From Apostichopus japonicus (taxonomy: Eukaryota; Echinodermata; Holothuroidea; Aspidochirotida; Stichopodidae): a DNA stretch of 62,000 nt. The DNA lies in assembly GCF_037975245.1 (NCBI RefSeq), contig NC_092573.1, positions 20,288,265 through 20,350,264 on the forward strand, read 5' to 3'. A program made the translations under genes and the position numbers. Shown piece by piece: positions 60,215 through 62,000 of this stretch (positions within the stretch are counted from its first letter, which is position 1; every line of letters begins with the position of its first letter). The notes beneath the pieces are model-generated. The model had not been told where the DNA came from and ran no database searches. It worked only from the letters and a program-made list of their open reading frames with translations.

Positions 60215-60514
60215 GTGAATGATTGTGGTCTATATGTATTCCCAGAAAAAGCATACATTGGGGAGTAAGCCTTGACGGTATTGTCTCATATAAAAATTGT
60301 GGGACTGGGCTTATTGAGGTCAAACGTCCAGCAAATGTGCCCAAATGATGCGGGTACCTAATGGCAGTATGGTGCACTCTCTAACAGAAACCGAAGACTG
60401 TTCCGTTCATGTACTGAACTGACCAAATAATGGGTCCAAACTGCAGAGCTTAAGGTCTGAATGGTATGCAATGCACACTGCTGTACAACTCCAAAACAAG
60501 GCGTCTTCGAAAAT

Positions 60515-60815
60515 GTTGTTGCATATGCACACTGCTGTAAAATATTGGAAATCAAGCAAAAACCAAGTGTATAGACGAAATGCCAGCATACATTTCATTT
60601 ACTCTTTAACTGAGTTGAGAGACAATTAAATGATATGTGTATATGCCGTGAATGTCGCAAATCAAGCAATTAAAACGAGTGTCTATAAAGACAAAATACC
60701 AGCATAAAATTATTACACTGTTCAAATAATAATTTAATTGAGCCCCTTAAAATGTTGTGTGCATATGCTGTGAAAGTTGGAAATCAAGTTCAACGAGTGT
60801 CATTTTGCATGGAAC
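60515..60815 (+). repeat. Degenerate ~118-bp tandem repeat, about 2.5 copies
   Basis: Recurring landmarks are GCATATGC, GAAATCAAG, AACGAGTGT and AAATACCAGCATA, in the same order and spacing three times. The last unit is partial. Confidence 0.7.
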
Positions 60816-61313
60816 CCACTCCCTTCAAAAAAACAAGAAGTAATGCTGACAAAAGAATAAGCTGTGGAAACAATTTGGAAAAGAAAACAAAATAAGGACT
60901 CAAAACTTTGCATCCTTTCTGAAGAAGGCAAACTACTGTTCTATAACACTATTGTGAAAGACATTTTCTTAACTTATTACAACATAAGTCACCATGCAGT
61001 CACCCCCGCCCACCCCACCCCTTCCAACCACGTTCCACATCAAACTAGATATGTTACAGTTCGAGGATAGCAAACTTGGAAATTCTTGACGAAACTTACC
61101 CGAATCTGCGTATTATATTTTCTTCGGACTCAAGCGAAACGTATACAGTACAGCATTGATAAATACGAACTTGATCAAGCAAATAGTCCCGATTGACGTG
61201 ACCTTTGGCAAACTCAGACATGCGAAGTTGTGTTCATGAAACGGCTAATTTCGTGTGAAAAAGCCCATCTTTACATCACGTGCTTAAGTTAAACGGCACC
61301 GATAACAATGGAA

Positions 61314-61546
61314 CTCTAGACAGCAACGAAAGTTTAGACATCAACGTGAGTTTAGACATCAACCTAAGTTTAGACATCAACGTAAGTTTAGACAGCAACG
61401 CGAGTTTAGACAGCAACGGAACTGTCGACAGCAACGAAAGCTGAGACATCAACGTGAGTTTAAACATTAATGTCAATGTAGACATCAACGTACGTTTAGA
61501 AACCAACGTTGAATAAGACTTTAATGTGAGTTTAGGCACCAACGAA
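61314..61546 (-). repeat. 18-bp minisatellite, right arm (inverted copy)
   Basis: About thirteen degenerate copies of TTTAGACATCAACGTGAG, the exact reverse complement of the unit at 57945-58158. Confidence 0.9.
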
Positions 61547-61641
61547 CAAAATTAACATGGTAACATAGCTGCAACAACTTTAGTTTAGACAACAACAAAC
61601 TTAGTTTAAACAAAATAATTTTGCACTTTGCGCGTTCCATA

Positions 61642-62000
61642 ACGTAATACTCAATAATCGGAACTCCAAAAGGAGGACTATTTTTTTCTGAGATCTATAG
61701 ATGTATTTTTTTTTTCACTGTTGTGAAGAGGAGGAGGAGATGAGAAAGGAGAGGGGTATATACAATTGGAGATTTGTCAAAAACCGATCGTTGTTGCTAC
61801 CAATACGTTTTATAAAACAAATGGACCAGCATATAGTCTGTAGATTGACAACACTGTCTGTAAATTTGAACAAGAAATCCCATATTTGTTAGTGTATTTA
61901 TAATCTATAGATTCGTCTACGTAATGCAAACCACTTGATTTGAGACGGTCGCTTGTGTTTATTAGGCGTTTCAGGTGGGTATACTCTCAACAAGTGAAGT
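61642..62000. other. Right flank, no gene seen
   Basis: AT-rich, with poly-T and a GAGGAGGAG run near 61725. Short open frames only. Confidence 0.6.

Larger units (their letters stand above)
57441..61641. mobile_element. Foldback-like composite element with subrepeat-bearing terminal inverted repeats (4.2 kb)
   Basis: The outer ends TATGGAACGCG and CGCGTTCCATA are inverted copies. Inward, both sides share in inverted order TCTAAACTAA-type sequence, a TACCATGTT block and then an array of the same 18-bp unit (57950-58158 and 61314-61546). Long inverted repeats built from tandem subrepeats recall Drosophila FB and sea urchin TU elements. The left arm is interrupted by a LINE tail at 57481-57910. 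I found no clear target duplication. Confidence 0.6.

Overview
This is animal nuclear DNA: AT-rich, intron-containing, very rich in (TA)n microsatellites, with many short DNA transposons and only two protein-coding genes I can assemble with confidence. The class A neuropeptide-type GPCR, the transposon mix and the general texture suggest a marine invertebrate, and I favour an echinoderm. That taxonomic guess is an inference from style, not from a diagnostic gene.

Genes. (1) Plus strand, 34140-44143: three coding exons splice in frame into a 392-residue seven-transmembrane receptor of the GnRH/AKH/corazonin (or related vasopressin-like) type. The true N-terminus may lie in an upstream exon that I cannot identify. 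Its TM3 motif reads DHC where DRY/DRC is expected. (2) Minus strand, 57221-52644: four coding exons splice into a complete 113-residue SUB1/PC4 transcriptional coactivator. The two genes converge, with about 8.5 kb of repeat-rich intergenic DNA between their stop codons.

Mobile DNA. At least ten hAT-type elements are visible. Most have CAG-type or TAGTG-type terminal inverted repeats and 8-bp target duplications, perfect or with one mismatch. One 3.6-kb element (25323-28916) carries a broken hAT transposase C-terminus and has been invaded by three other elements. Two related elements (about 19.5 kb and 29.3 kb) carry, on the minus strand, a tRNA-like A/B-box block directly followed by a complete hammerhead-ribozyme fold. 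Two LINE reverse-transcriptase C-termini lie at 57.6-59.1 kb. The far right (57441-61641) looks like a 4.2-kb foldback-type element whose long terminal inverted repeats contain arrays of the same 18-bp subrepeat.

Layout. 1-19 kb: non-coding, microsatellites, two hAT MITEs and a degenerate GATATC-rich array. 19-30 kb: ribozyme elements and the nested hAT cluster. 30-34 kb: tandem repeats and long TA tracts. 34-44 kb: receptor gene. 44-52 kb: intergenic. 52-57.2 kb: SUB1, with a 1.5-kb hAT element in intron 1 and a minisatellite that copies its exon-3 splice donor. 57.4-61.6 kb: foldback-like composite. No bacterial-type features, CRISPR arrays, rRNA genes or intact tRNA genes were seen.
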